Positions 16,440 through 24,635 of a DNA stretch of 60,934 bases are shown piece by piece (the stretch's first letter is position 1; every line of letters starts with the position of its first letter). Source of the DNA: Marinospirillum sp035271045 (lineage in GTDB: Bacteria > Pseudomonadota > Gammaproteobacteria > Pseudomonadales > Halomonadaceae); contig NZ_DATESC010000003.1 of assembly GCF_035271045.1 (NCBI RefSeq), positions 1-60,934 on the forward strand, given 5' to 3'. The translations under genes and the position numbers were made by a program. The notes beneath the pieces are model-generated. The model saw nothing but the letters and a program-made list of their open reading frames with translations, did no database searches and had not been told where the DNA came from.

Positions 16440-17698
16440 GGCGTTTGTTGTTCCTTATAAAAGGCTAGAATTTTTAATAGAAGCTGTTTGCCTAACACTT
16501 GTTTGCTGCTTTGCGGTAGCGGTTTGCGGTTTGTTTTTTGGTCTTGGCGTGTCAATAAAATGACACGGTTTTCATCGCTGCCAAAACCGATGCTGCTGTC
16601 GCTGACATCGTTAGCAACAATGGCATCTAAGTTTTTACGCATTAATTTATCTTGAGCATAGGCTTCAACTTGTTGCGTTTCAGCAGCAAAACCGACACAA
16701 AAAGGGCGTGGATTTTGTGGGTCTTCAGCCGCCTTTGCCATTGTTGCTAAAATATCAGGATTCTTTACTAGCTTTAAAATCAGTTCATCTTGGTTAGCTT
16801 GCTTCTTTATTTTTTGATCGGCAACGGTTTCGGCACGGTAATCAGCCACCGCAGCGCAGGCAATAAAAATATCGGTACTGCTGCGTAGTTTTTCACAGGC
16901 TTTTAGCATTTGTTCTGCGGTAATGACTTGAGTGCAATTAACCCCAGCAGGAATGGTTAGGTTTACAGGGCCAGAAATAAGTTGTACTTCTGCGCCGAGT
17001 TCTGCGGCTGCCGCCGCTAGGGCATAGCCCATTTTTCCAGAACTATGGTTAGATAAATAACGCACGGGGTCTAACGGTTCTTGGGTGGGGCCTGCAGTGA
17101 TTGTTATGCGTAAACCTTCGCCTAATTTTTGGACTGGTTTAGGCTGATGTGCTTGAAAGCAGTTTTCTATCCAAGCCAGTAGTTCTTCGGGTTCAGGTAA
17201 ACGCCCAGCTCCAACATCGCCACAAGCTTGCTCGCCTTCTGCTGGCGGAATAAGGGTGTAACCTAGCGCTGCTAATGATTTGGCGTTGCGCTGGGTGGCT
17301 GGGTGCTGCCACATGGCTTGGTTCATGGCTGGCGCTAGGTGAACAGGCGCTTTGCTGGCTAGGCATAAAGTGGTTAATAGGTCACCTGCCTGCCCATTGG
17401 CTAAACGTGCCATTAAGTCGGCAGTGGTGGGTGCAATAATAATTAATTCTGCCCAGCGAGCTAATTCTATATGCCCCATACCGGCTTCTGCTTCAGGGTC
17501 TAACAAGCTAGTGTGTACGGCATTACCTGTTAGTGCCTGAAACGTCAGCGGTTGGATAAAAGCTTGTGCGCCTTGCGTCATTACCACGCGAACATCAGCG
17601 CCCGCTTTAACTAATAAACGGGCTAAAAATGCACTCTTGTAAGCAGCAATGCCGCCGCTGATGCCTAGCAATAGGCGTTTGTTAGTAAGTCCTGTCAT
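16436..17698 (-). CDS. coaBC: Bifunctional phosphopantothenoylcysteine decarboxylase/synthetase
   Basis: 420 residues with two domains for coenzyme A synthesis. The N-terminal CoaC flavoprotein domain (~1-190) has LLGISGGIAAYKSAFLAR, the active-site His region (MGHIELARWAELIIIAPTTA) and PAMNQAMWQHPATQ. The C-terminal CoaB domain (~195-420) has ITAGPTQEPLDPVRYLSNHS, SGKMGYALAAAAAE and VAADYRAE with the KIKK loop. Its start is 82 bases from radC, which is transcribed the other way, so the two share an intergenic promoter region. Confidence 0.97.
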   Translation of the reverse strand: MTGLTNKRLLLGISGGIAAYKSAFLARLLVKAGADVRVVMTQGAQAFIQPLTFQALTGNAVHTSLLDPEAEAGMGHIELARWAELIIIAPTTADLMARLANGQAGDLLTTLCLASKAPVHLAPAMNQAMWQHPATQRNAKSLAALGYTLIPPAEGEQACGDVGAGRLPEPEELLAWIENCFQAHQPKPVQKLGEGLRITITAGPTQEPLDPVRYLSNHSSGKMGYALAAAAAELGAEVQLISGPVNLTIPAGVNCTQVITAEQMLKACEKLRSSTDIFIACAAVADYRAETVADQKIKKQANQDELILKLVKNPDILATMAKAAEDPQNPRPFCVGFAAETQQVEAYAQDKLMRKNLDAIVANDVSDSSIGFGSDENRVILLTRQDQKTNRKPLPQSSKQVLGKQLLLKILAFYKEQQTP

Positions 17699-17780
17699 GG
17701 ATCAATTAACCCCTAGGTATAAGGACGCTAACCTTACCATGTTTCGTATTTAACTGAGTAATCAGACAAGGAGGTGGATA

Positions 17781-18455
17781 ATGGGAATTAATAATTGGCC
17801 AGCAGATGAACGCCCCAGAGAAAAACTTTTGCAGCGTGGGGCTGCTTTTTTAACTGATGCAGAGTTGTTGGCTATTTTTTTACGCACCGGTGTTTCTGGT
17901 AAAAGCGCGGTTGATGTTGCAAGGCATTTATTACAAGAATTTGGCGGTTTAAGACCCTTGTTGTTAGCGAATCAAGAAAGCTTTTGTGCCCACTTAGGAT
18001 TAGGACCTGCTAAATTCGCCCAGTTGCAAGCCATGCTAGAAATGTCGCACCGTTATTTAGAAGCTGAATTAAAGCGCGGTGAAGGTTTAACCAGTCCTGA
18101 AGCAGCTGGGCGTTATTTAAAGTTACAGCTGCGCGATTTGCCGCATGAAGTGTTTGCTTTATTACTGCTTGATAATCAACACCGAGTATTGCATTTTGAA
18201 GTGTTATTTCGCGGTACCTTAGACGGTGCCTCGGTTTATCCGCGTGAAGTGGTTAAGTTAGTCTTGGCACATAACGCTGCTGCAGTCATAATGGCGCACA
18301 ATCATCCGTCGGGTATTGCTGAACCTAGCAACGCTGATGAGTTGATTACGAAGAGATTGAAAGAGGCTTTAGCTTGCGTTGAGGTACGTGTTTTAGATCA
18401 TCTTATCATTGGTGATGGAGAACCTGTGTCTTTTGCTGCCAGAGGTCTGCTATAA
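17781..18455 (+). CDS. radC: RadC-family JAMM protein
   Basis: 224 residues. A helix-hairpin-helix-like N-terminal part (LTDAELLAIFLRTGVSGKSA) is followed by the JAB1/MPN-type domain with the metal motif VIMAHNHPSGIAEPSNAD. The name comes from an E. coli repair allele later attributed elsewhere, and the biochemical role remains unclear. It is conserved upstream of rpmB-rpmG in gammaproteobacteria, as here. A good ribosome site (AAGGAGGT) precedes the ATG. The radC stop codon is embedded in the promoter of rpmB (TGCTATAAT). Confidence 0.95.
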   Translation: MGINNWPADERPREKLLQRGAAFLTDAELLAIFLRTGVSGKSAVDVARHLLQEFGGLRPLLLANQESFCAHLGLGPAKFAQLQAMLEMSHRYLEAELKRGEGLTSPEAAGRYLKLQLRDLPHEVFALLLLDNQHRVLHFEVLFRGTLDGASVYPREVVKLVLAHNAAAVIMAHNHPSGIAEPSNADELITKRLKEALACVEVRVLDHLIIGDGEPVSFAARGLL

Positions 18456-18456
18456 T
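18448..18456 (+). promoter_or_regulatory. Extended -10 promoter for rpmB-rpmG
   Basis: TGCTATAAT is a consensus extended -10 element overlapping the radC stop codon. The -35 region (about 18428-18433) is poor, which the extended -10 can compensate. Transcription would start near 18463, about 110 bases before rpmB, leaving room for a leader. Confidence 0.7.
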
Positions 18457-18572
18457 GCGCCAGCTTTTTGACCTAGATGGTTTGTCGGCTTGCCTGCGGG
18501 CTTCCCTTCTGGTATAAAGGCGCCTTTCATTTTTCTAACACCTGCGCCCTTAATATCGACTGGAGGCATATA

Positions 18573-18809
18573 ATGTCCATGGTTTGCCAGGTTACCGGTA
18601 AAAAGCCGTTAGCCGGGAACAATGTTTCCCACTCGCAGCGTAAAACGCGTCGTCGTTTCCTGCCAAATTTGCACACTCACCGTTTCTGGGTTGAGTCACA
18701 GAAAAGCTTCGTTAAGCTACGTGTATCCAGCAAGGGTATCCGTACAATTGACAAGCTAGGTATCGAACAAGTTTTGCTTGATATCGCAAAGCGCGGCGAA
18801 AAAGTTTAG
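18573..18809 (+). CDS. rpmB: 50S ribosomal protein L28
   Basis: 78 residues, full family length. It begins MSMVCQVTGKKPLAGNNVSH and continues with KTRRRFLPNLHTHRFWVES, then ends LDIAKRGEKV. The reading frame is open upstream for 32 codons, but the ATG at 18573 sits 7 bases after TGGAGG and gives the canonical protein. It has no CxxC pairs, so it does not hold zinc. It forms the conserved rpmB-rpmG operon with the gene 32 bases downstream. Confidence 0.97.
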   Translation: MSMVCQVTGKKPLAGNNVSHSQRKTRRRFLPNLHTHRFWVESQKSFVKLRVSSKGIRTIDKLGIEQVLLDIAKRGEKV

Positions 18810-18841
18810 GTACTGCTTAAACATTTACTGGAGCAATAAAG

Positions 18842-18997
18842 ATGCGTGAGAAAATCAAAATGGTTTCAAGTGCCGGTACTGGTCACTTTTACACCACTAT
18901 GAAAAATAAGCGTAACACCCCAGAAAAACTGGAACGCAACAAGTATGACCCAGTTGTTCGTAAGGTTGTTATTTACAAGGAAGCTAAAATCAAGTAA
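18842..18997 (+). CDS. rpmG: 50S ribosomal protein L33 (zinc-free form)
   Basis: A 51-residue protein reading MREKIKMVSSAGTGHFYTTM, then KNKRNTPEKLERNKYDPVVR and KVVIYKEAKIK. Length and sequence are typical of L33. All four zinc-ribbon cysteines are absent, so this is the C-minus form that does not store zinc. It lies 32 bases after rpmB, with a GGAG ribosome site, and is followed by a strong terminator. Confidence 0.97.
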   Translation: MREKIKMVSSAGTGHFYTTMKNKRNTPEKLERNKYDPVVRKVVIYKEAKIK

Positions 18998-19018
18998 TTG
19001 ATAAGCTTCTCTTGTTGA

Positions 19019-19054
19019 AAAAACCCGGTCTGCGCAGGTGGCCCGGGTTTTTTT
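19019..19054 (+). terminator. Rho-independent terminator after rpmG
   Basis: The stem AACCCGG (19022-19028) pairs with CCGGGTT (19043-19049), extended by flanking A/T pairs, and a T-run through 19054 follows. It ends the ribosomal operon just before mutM. Confidence 0.92.
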
Positions 19055-19084
19055 ATGTTTTTAAATGCTAGCTAGGAGGCCGTT

Positions 19085-19942
19085 ATGCCAGAGTTGCCCG
19101 AAGTTGAAACAACCCGTAAAGGCATTACACCTTGGTTAGAAGGTCGCGTGATTGAAAAATTAGATATACGTCAGCCTAAATTGCGCTGGCCGATTCCAGA
19201 TGATTTAGCGCAGCGCCTTGTCGGTTTAACGTTAGCGCCTTTGCAGCGCCGGGCTAAATATTTAATTTTTCCGGTGCTTGAAAATAACGGACAAGAAGCT
19301 AACTGGGGTTTTCTTTGGCATTTGGGTATGTCGGGTAGTTTGCGTTTAGTAACCGCTGATGAGCCGTGGAAAAAACATGACCACGTTGAATTAACGGTGG
19401 CTGCTTTGCCTAGCGATACAGAAGTACCATTACGGCTGCGTTACCATGATCCCCGTCGTTTTGGTGCTTTATTAGACTATCAAGGTGCTGCTTTTGAACA
19501 TTCGCTTTTAAAGAAGTTAGGGCCAGAACCTTTAAGCGCTGCTTTTACTGCTCAAGCACTTTTTCAGCGTTCTAGAAACCGCAAGCTAGCGATTAAAGTA
19601 TTTATTATGGATAACGCCCAAGTAGTGGGGGTCGGTAATATTTATGCCAGTGAAGCCTTGTTTCGTGCGGGCATCGACCCTCGTAGCGCTGCTGGTACCG
19701 TAAGCTTAAAGCGTTACCAGCGTTTAGTTGAAATTATTCGTGACGTATTAGCCGCAGCGATAGAGCAAGGCGGCACGACGCTGCGTGATTTTGTGGGTGG
19801 CGATGGTAAACCCGGCTATTTTGCACAGCAGTTAGATGTGTATGGCCGCAACGGTTTGCCTTGTAAGGTTTGCAGCACTGTTTTGCAGGAAGTAAAACTA
19901 GGTCAACGTTCCAGTGTTTGGTGTGCAACCTGCCAAGCTTAA
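19085..19942 (+). CDS. mutM: Formamidopyrimidine-DNA glycosylase
   Basis: A 285-residue base-excision repair enzyme for 8-oxoguanine. The catalytic N-terminus PELPEVETTRKG (Pro after the removed Met, then Glu) is intact. RRAKYLIF provides the conserved Lys, GVGNIYASEALF is the H2TH-region motif, and the C-terminal zinc finger has CKVC...WCATC. A spaced-out insertion at ~80-110 (LENNGQEANWG, TADEPWKKHDHVEL) is slightly longer than in E. coli. The radC-rpmB-rpmG-mutM order is a classic gammaproteobacterial block. Confidence 0.97.
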   Translation: MPELPEVETTRKGITPWLEGRVIEKLDIRQPKLRWPIPDDLAQRLVGLTLAPLQRRAKYLIFPVLENNGQEANWGFLWHLGMSGSLRLVTADEPWKKHDHVELTVAALPSDTEVPLRLRYHDPRRFGALLDYQGAAFEHSLLKKLGPEPLSAAFTAQALFQRSRNRKLAIKVFIMDNAQVVGVGNIYASEALFRAGIDPRSAAGTVSLKRYQRLVEIIRDVLAAAIEQGGTTLRDFVGGDGKPGYFAQQLDVYGRNGLPCKVCSTVLQEVKLGQRSSVWCATCQA

Positions 19943-20015
19943 TGCCGATTTAATTTTGCATCTGCTAAAATGCTGCTTTTATTTTATTAACGAATTTTAT
20001 TAGGGGTTTGCGGTT

Positions 20016-20384
20016 ATGGGTTATGACGCATTTAAGCATCTGCATCTGCTCACCATCACGATTAGCGTGGTGTTTTTTATGATTCGCGGCGCTTCCGCTT
20101 TAATGGGCGCTCAGTGGATTCACAACAAGTGGGTAAAAATTATTGCCCACGGTAATGACACTATTTTACTGATTGCTGCGTTAGGGCTTTGTTATCACTT
20201 AAATCAATGGCCTTTTTATAACTCGGCTTGGGTAACGGCTAAGGTAGTTGGTTTGTTGGCTTACATTGCTTTTGGCACGATTGCGATTAAACGCGGCAAG
20301 TTTTGGGCTTATGCTTTAGCTTTGTTAAGCGTGGCTTACATTGCTTGGGTGGCGATTAATAAAGTACCTTTTCCTGCTGTTTAA
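20016..20384 (+). CDS. SirB2-family inner-membrane protein
   Basis: 122 residues, about four transmembrane helices. It starts with AFKHLHLLTITISVVFFMIR and has WVKIIAHGNDTILLIAALGL, a His-containing helix typical of SirB family members. The family (PF04247) is widespread but uncharacterised; it was named after a Salmonella invasion regulator screen. It is first in a closely spaced run continuing to 22640 (SirB2, YcxB-like, gcvH, thioesterase, DUF2971), so these genes may be co-transcribed, though no shared pathway is obvious. Confidence 0.85.
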   Translation: MGYDAFKHLHLLTITISVVFFMIRGASALMGAQWIHNKWVKIIAHGNDTILLIAALGLCYHLNQWPFYNSAWVTAKVVGLLAYIAFGTIAIKRGKFWAYALALLSVAYIAWVAINKVPFPAV

Positions 20385-20415
20385 ATTTTTTTTCTAATAA
20401 CAATAAAGGTTAACT

Positions 20416-20949
20416 ATGAACATTGACTACCGCTGGACTGAAAATCACTTCGTTCGCCTTGCGTTGTATGATTTTGAATTAGGACCGCGTAGTGGTCGAG
20501 GTAAAGCAACCATGTGGCTGGTGATTATTACCCTTACTGGCTTACTGGCTATCAATATAATGCACCGTGGGTTTAGTTATTCGGTTTGGGATTTAGTATT
20601 GGTTGCTGCTGGCTTGTGTTGGTATGCGCTGCGTGGCAGATTAATGACGCGTATGTTTGTGCGAGCGTTTAAGCGTTCTGGTATGGAAGGCGTTAATCTT
20701 AAATATAACCTTGAAGAAGAGCAGATTAAAATTCAAGTGGATACTAAACCTGAGCAAGTCCTTGAGTGGTCACAAATTAAACAGGTTATTCGTACGCAAG
20801 AAGGTTTTTTGGTGTATCCAGGCCCTATGTGGTTGCCTGTTGCACGGATTGAAGAAGAGCGAACGGCTGATGAATTAGGTGCTTTTTTACGGCGTAAAGT
20901 GGTTGATTACCGTGATAAGAGCCAGCACAAGTTAAAGCTAAAAGATTAA
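20416..20949 (+). CDS. YcxB-like membrane protein
   Basis: 177 residues. Two adjacent transmembrane helices (~31-50 and 56-76) are followed by a cytoplasmic beta-rich domain. The domain has the pattern YNLEEEQIKIQVDTKPEQVLEWSQIKQV then GFLVYPGPMWLPVARI, as in the YcxB-like C-terminal domain (PF14317). Function is unknown. It sits between SirB2 and gcvH with gaps of 31 and 15 bases. Confidence 0.7.
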   Translation: MNIDYRWTENHFVRLALYDFELGPRSGRGKATMWLVIITLTGLLAINIMHRGFSYSVWDLVLVAAGLCWYALRGRLMTRMFVRAFKRSGMEGVNLKYNLEEEQIKIQVDTKPEQVLEWSQIKQVIRTQEGFLVYPGPMWLPVARIEEERTADELGAFLRRKVVDYRDKSQHKLKLKD

Positions 20950-20964
20950 TAGGAAAGTTTTAGA

Positions 20965-21351
20965 ATGAATAAAGAACAGCGTTTTAGCACTACTCACCAG
21001 TGGGCAGAAAAAGTCAGTGATACTCAAGTTAGGATTGGCATTAGTCATCATGCCGAAGCTGCTTTGGGTGATGTGGTTTATGTCGAACTGCCTGAGTTGG
21101 GTAAAGAAGTTATCGCCGGTGAAGTGCTAGCAGGTATTGAATCGGTTAAAACGGCTTCTGAAATTCAGTCACCTGTAACGGGCAAATTGCTTGCTTGTAA
21201 TACAGAACTAGAAGACACGCCTGAAGTTTTAAATGAAGCGCCATTAACCACTTGGGTTTTTCTACTTGAGGCCGATGCCGTTCAACTAGATAAAGAATGG
21301 CAAACTTTGCTAGATGCGGCAGCTTATGAAGCCTTGTTAGACACCCTGTAA
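20965..21351 (+). CDS. gcvH: Glycine-cleavage H protein (GcvH), stand-alone
   Basis: 128 residues. It starts RFSTTHQWAEKVSDTQVRIG and carries the lipoyl-lysine motif in AGIESVKTASEIQSPVTGKL. A normal H protein shuttles the methylamine group between GcvP, GcvT and Lpd. None of those is in the window; the neighbours are uncharacterised membrane and thioesterase genes. It could serve a glycine system encoded elsewhere or act in lipoate relay, as stand-alone H proteins do in some bacteria. Full length and conserved Lys argue that it is functional. Confidence 0.93.
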   Translation: MNKEQRFSTTHQWAEKVSDTQVRIGISHHAEAALGDVVYVELPELGKEVIAGEVLAGIESVKTASEIQSPVTGKLLACNTELEDTPEVLNEAPLTTWVFLLEADAVQLDKEWQTLLDAAAYEALLDTL

Positions 21352-21372
21352 TCATTCAATAGGTAGAACTCA

Positions 21373-21828
21373 ATGCAATGGGATTTAGCCCAGCCTTTTA
21401 CCACGCGCTTGACTGTTGGTGCTGAAGCGATTGACCATTATCAGCACGTTAATAATGTAGAATACCTGCGCTATATTGAAGAAGTTAGCTGGCAGCATTC
21501 TAATGCGTTGGGTTTAACCCTAGACGATTACGAGCGCTTAGATCGAGCGCTGGTGGTTATTCGCCATGAAATTGACTATATTTCACCGGCTTTTGAAGGT
21601 GAGGAATTAGAAGTTGCCACTTGGATTGTGCAATACGATCAGCGTTTTCGGGTGGCTAGGCGCTTTCAATTAATGCGAGTCAGCGATCAAAAAACGCTGA
21701 TGCGTTGCATGACTCGCTTTGCTTGTGTTTCGCTAGCATCAGGAAAGTTGCGCCGTTTACCTGCTGAATTTAATGCTGCTTACCTGCCTGCGGTTATTTT
21801 AGACAATCAATTTAAGGATGCTAACTGA
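21373..21828 (+). CDS. Hotdog-fold acyl-CoA thioesterase (4HBT/FadM-like)
   Basis: 151 residues. The opening TTRLTVGAEAIDHYQHVNNVEYLRYIEEVSW contains the hotdog catalytic signature (D-x-Y-x-H-V-N-N-x-x-Y). RALVVIRHEIDYISPAFEGEELEVATW follows as the central strand. This pattern belongs to the 4-hydroxybenzoyl-CoA/FadM-type thioesterases that cleave acyl-CoAs in the cytoplasm; substrate chain length cannot be told. Its last base is the first base of the next start codon (TGATG-type overlap), suggesting coupling. Confidence 0.9.
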   Translation: MQWDLAQPFTTRLTVGAEAIDHYQHVNNVEYLRYIEEVSWQHSNALGLTLDDYERLDRALVVIRHEIDYISPAFEGEELEVATWIVQYDQRFRVARRFQLMRVSDQKTLMRCMTRFACVSLASGKLRRLPAEFNAAYLPAVILDNQFKDAN

Positions 21829-22640
21829 TGAAGGTTTACCTTTATCTAAACCCTTTGCAGCTGGATGTATTACGCAATGCACGTTTGCATTTAAGTGAAG
21901 TAAGTGAAGTGTTAGACCCTTATCAAAATAACGCGCGAATGATTCAGCGCCAAGCGATTCGGATTAGTGAAGCGGATTTCCAAAAAGAAATAGAGCGCCA
22001 ATTTAAGTCGTTACCAGCGCAACTTAAAGGGTTAATGACTTGGGAGATGTTTCAAACCGAAGCCCAAAAAAAGCGCCCTAAAATAGAGCAGCAAATGAAA
22101 AAAGGGCGGCAGGTTAAACCACCTGTTTTGCCTAATCCGCAAGCTTATCAAGAGTTAGCGCTGGCACGTTTTTCTACCCGTCCCGATAACCCTTTATTGT
22201 GGGAGCGTTGGGCCGATCAGCACCGAGGTTTGGTGTTGGAACTAGACACCACCTACCCAGGCTTTAACAGCAGTAAGCAGGTGTTGCGCCCTATTGTGTA
22301 TGGAAAAAAGCGCCCACACGCCGATCATCCGTTGAAGCCTTTTCCCGCTTTATTTCACCGTCCAGCTGAATATGCCCAAGAAGAAGAAATTCGGATGATT
22401 CGCCCTTTAGATGAAGCTAGCAGCAGTAAGCCGTTAACCAATGGTAAGCTGGTGCATTTTTATAGCTTTCCAGCCAAAGCGGTCTTGTCGGTGACTTTGG
22501 GGGTGAATGTGAGTGGAGAAACGCGTGAACAGGTGAGCCGTATTTTAAGCTATGACGTGAAGTACAAGCCGGGTCGCCCCTTGCGAGAAACCCTGCTTGA
22601 CCCTGATACCTTTAAACTACATATTCGTGGCACGCTCTAG
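21828..22640 (+). CDS. DUF2971-like protein
   Basis: 270 soluble residues. The central segment LARFSTRPDNPLLWERWADQHRGLVLELD closely follows the FS-x-n-LMW-x-hYad-hkGvclef pattern of DUF2971 proteins. The later FHRPAEYAQEEEIRMIRPL matches their second conserved block. DUF2971 is uncharacterised and often near mobile or defence genes, but here it ends a housekeeping run. Its stop overlaps the convergent MFS gene by 4 bases. No catalytic residues can be proposed. Confidence 0.7.
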   Translation: MKVYLYLNPLQLDVLRNARLHLSEVSEVLDPYQNNARMIQRQAIRISEADFQKEIERQFKSLPAQLKGLMTWEMFQTEAQKKRPKIEQQMKKGRQVKPPVLPNPQAYQELALARFSTRPDNPLLWERWADQHRGLVLELDTTYPGFNSSKQVLRPIVYGKKRPHADHPLKPFPALFHRPAEYAQEEEIRMIRPLDEASSSKPLTNGKLVHFYSFPAKAVLSVTLGVNVSGETREQVSRILSYDVKYKPGRPLRETLLDPDTFKLHIRGTL

Positions 22641-23821
22641 CGTTTGTTCTGTAGGGGAAAACCCCAAGCTAAAGGAATGGCTGGTAGCGATAAAGCAAGC
22701 AAAAACCATAGGCTAAGCGAAGCCTGCTCGAACCCATCTGCTAGCAAACCGCCTGCCAAGGGTAAGAAGAAAGACAGGCTGTAAGACACTGTAAAAGCAC
22801 CAGCGGCTAGCTTGCCAGCTTCGTGCCCTGAACGCAGTTGTGGCGGCAAAGCAACCAGAAGAATCAGTAGTATTCCTGCCCAAAAACTCAGCATAAAACC
22901 GAACATTAAGCTTAGCCAGCCATTAAATAACAGCATTCCTAACATACCAGCAATGGTTGCTATCAAGCTAATTTTAATGGGTAGTAGTCTGGCTATCCAG
23001 CGTCTTGCCATAAATAGCATTAAAACTGAAGCGAACATCTGCGCTACGTTAAACCAGAAAAAAGCCGCTTCTAATAAATGGCTTTCACCACGGGCTTCTA
23101 AAAAGCTACTTAAATAGGCATTACCACCAAAAAACAAGGAAGCACTCACTGCCAGTAAAAAGCCCATGCGCCAAAGCAAAGGATCTGACCAGTTAGGCAT
23201 CCAGCTTTTGTTCGCTTTATTGTTGGTTGCAGGTAAGGGGTGTTGCTTAGGTAAAAACAAGAGTGCAACCACCAGTAAGGCAGGCAAAGACCAAACTAAA
23301 AGCGTGAGTTGCCAGCTGTTATTTAACAAAGGCATTAAAATCGGCAGGGTTAAACCTGCACCAATAAATTCCCCCATTAACATACCATTCATATACACGG
23401 CACTGCCTAGCGCCAGTTGGGTAGGCTGCAACCAACGGGTTAAAAGCGTAGGCAAGGCTGGCTGCATGATGGCAATGCCTAATCCCATGATTACACTAAA
23501 AATTAGTAACCAAGGCAATTGGTCGGTTAAGCCTCTGGCGGCAGATGCCAGACCAACAAGGGTTAAAGCCATCGCTAGGGTATTGCGTGCGCCTAAATGA
23601 ACAATAACCAATGAGCCCAAAATAGCCCCAACCGAAAGCATTAAAATGGGTAGGGTGGTTAGGCTGCCTAAGAGCGTTTGCGGTAGATTAAAGTCGTCAT
23701 TAATGGCTGCGGTTAAAGGCGGTATCACCAGTATGGGCAGTCTTAAATAAAGCCCTGTTAACCATAAAATGACAAAAGCCAGCACAGGCGGCTGGCTTGT
23801 AGCTCTTGTTTGAAGAATCAT
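22637..23821 (-). CDS. MFS transporter, CynX/NimT-like
   Basis: 394 residues with 12 predicted helices. The N-terminal LWLTGLYLRLPILVIPPLTA, TLLGSLTTLPILMLSVGAIL and helix-4 segment (LLIFSVIMGLGIAIMQPALP) resemble the cyanate-type MFS branch, as does the cut-off gene at 1-178. I start at ATG 23821; the longer reading frame runs through the end of hisF. The start lies 13 bases after the hisF stop, so it is probably the last gene of the hisBHAF transcript. A role in histidine or purine metabolite export is possible but unsupported. Confidence 0.85.
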   Translation of the reverse strand: MILQTRATSQPPVLAFVILWLTGLYLRLPILVIPPLTAAINDDFNLPQTLLGSLTTLPILMLSVGAILGSLVIVHLGARNTLAMALTLVGLASAARGLTDQLPWLLIFSVIMGLGIAIMQPALPTLLTRWLQPTQLALGSAVYMNGMLMGEFIGAGLTLPILMPLLNNSWQLTLLVWSLPALLVVALLFLPKQHPLPATNNKANKSWMPNWSDPLLWRMGFLLAVSASLFFGGNAYLSSFLEARGESHLLEAAFFWFNVAQMFASVLMLFMARRWIARLLPIKISLIATIAGMLGMLLFNGWLSLMFGFMLSFWAGILLILLVALPPQLRSGHEAGKLAAGAFTVSYSLSFFLPLAGGLLADGFEQASLSLWFLLALSLPAIPLAWGFPLQNKR

Positions 23822-23834
23822 AATGCTTGAAAAG

Positions 23835-24626
23835 TCATAGACGAACAGGAATGCCTTGATCGGCCATAAATTGCTTGGCTTCAGGAATGGTGTGTTCACC
23901 AAAGTGGAAAATACTGGCAGCAAGCACTGCATCGGCATGACCAATTAAAACACCATCGACTAGGTGTTGTAAGTTACCCACACCCCCAGAAGCAATCACC
24001 GGCACGCTCACTGCATCGGCAATGGCACGAGTGACACCTAAATCAAAACCATTTTTGGTGCCATCTCTGTCCATGCTGGTTAGCAAAAGTTCGCCAGCAC
24101 CCAGCTCGACCATTTTCTTTGACCATTCAATTGCATCTAGTCCAGTTGGGTTGCGGCCACCGTGAGTAAAAATTTCCCAACGGTCTGCTTCGCCTTCTGC
24201 TGATACTTTTTTAGCATCTATGGCAACTACTATGCACTGGCTACCAAAGCGTTCAGCGGCTTCTTTAACCAGTTCTGGGTTAGTCACCGCAGCGGTATTG
24301 ATAGAAACTTTATCAGCACCGGCATTCAGTAGACGGCGAATGTCTTCACAACTACGCACACCGCCACCCACAGTGAGCGGAATAAAGATTTCACCTGCAA
24401 TTTGTTCAACCATTTTTAGCGTAGTGCCACGGTCTTCAGTGCTGGCGGTAATGTCTAAAAAGGTAATTTCATCTGCGCCTTGGTCGTTATAGCGTTTGGC
24501 AATTTCAACAGGGTCGCCCGCATCACGAATACCTACAAAGTTAACACCTTTTACTACCCGGCCTTTGTCTACATCTAAGCAAGGAATAATGCGTTTTGTT
24601 AGAGTCGTTGGTTTAATTGTGGTCAT
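23835..24626 (-). CDS. hisF: Imidazole glycerol phosphate synthase, cyclase subunit
   Basis: A 263-residue TIM barrel. RIIPCLDVDKGRVVKGVNF has the catalytic Asp (LDVD), FIPLTVGGGVRSCEDIRRLL and PVIASGGVGNLQHLV are the phosphate-binding loops, and LLLTSMDRDGTKNGFDL carries the second catalytic Asp. It uses ammonia delivered by HisH to cyclise PRFAR to IGP and AICAR. It sits 9 bases after hisA in the hisB-hisH-hisA-hisF operon. The 6-8 residues before TLTKRIIPC are a slightly extended N-terminus. Confidence 0.98.
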   Translation of the reverse strand: MTTIKPTTLTKRIIPCLDVDKGRVVKGVNFVGIRDAGDPVEIAKRYNDQGADEITFLDITASTEDRGTTLKMVEQIAGEIFIPLTVGGGVRSCEDIRRLLNAGADKVSINTAAVTNPELVKEAAERFGSQCIVVAIDAKKVSAEGEADRWEIFTHGGRNPTGLDAIEWSKKMVELGAGELLLTSMDRDGTKNGFDLGVTRAIADAVSVPVIASGGVGNLQHLVDGVLIGHADAVLAASIFHFGEHTIPEAKQFMADQGIPVRL

Positions 24627-24635
24627 AGTTTTTCC

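Noticed and set aside
23166..23600. 144-codon frame antisense to the MFS gene
   Set aside because: Transporter helices on the minus strand explain the region; the antisense product is rich in Lys/Ser and unlike any family.
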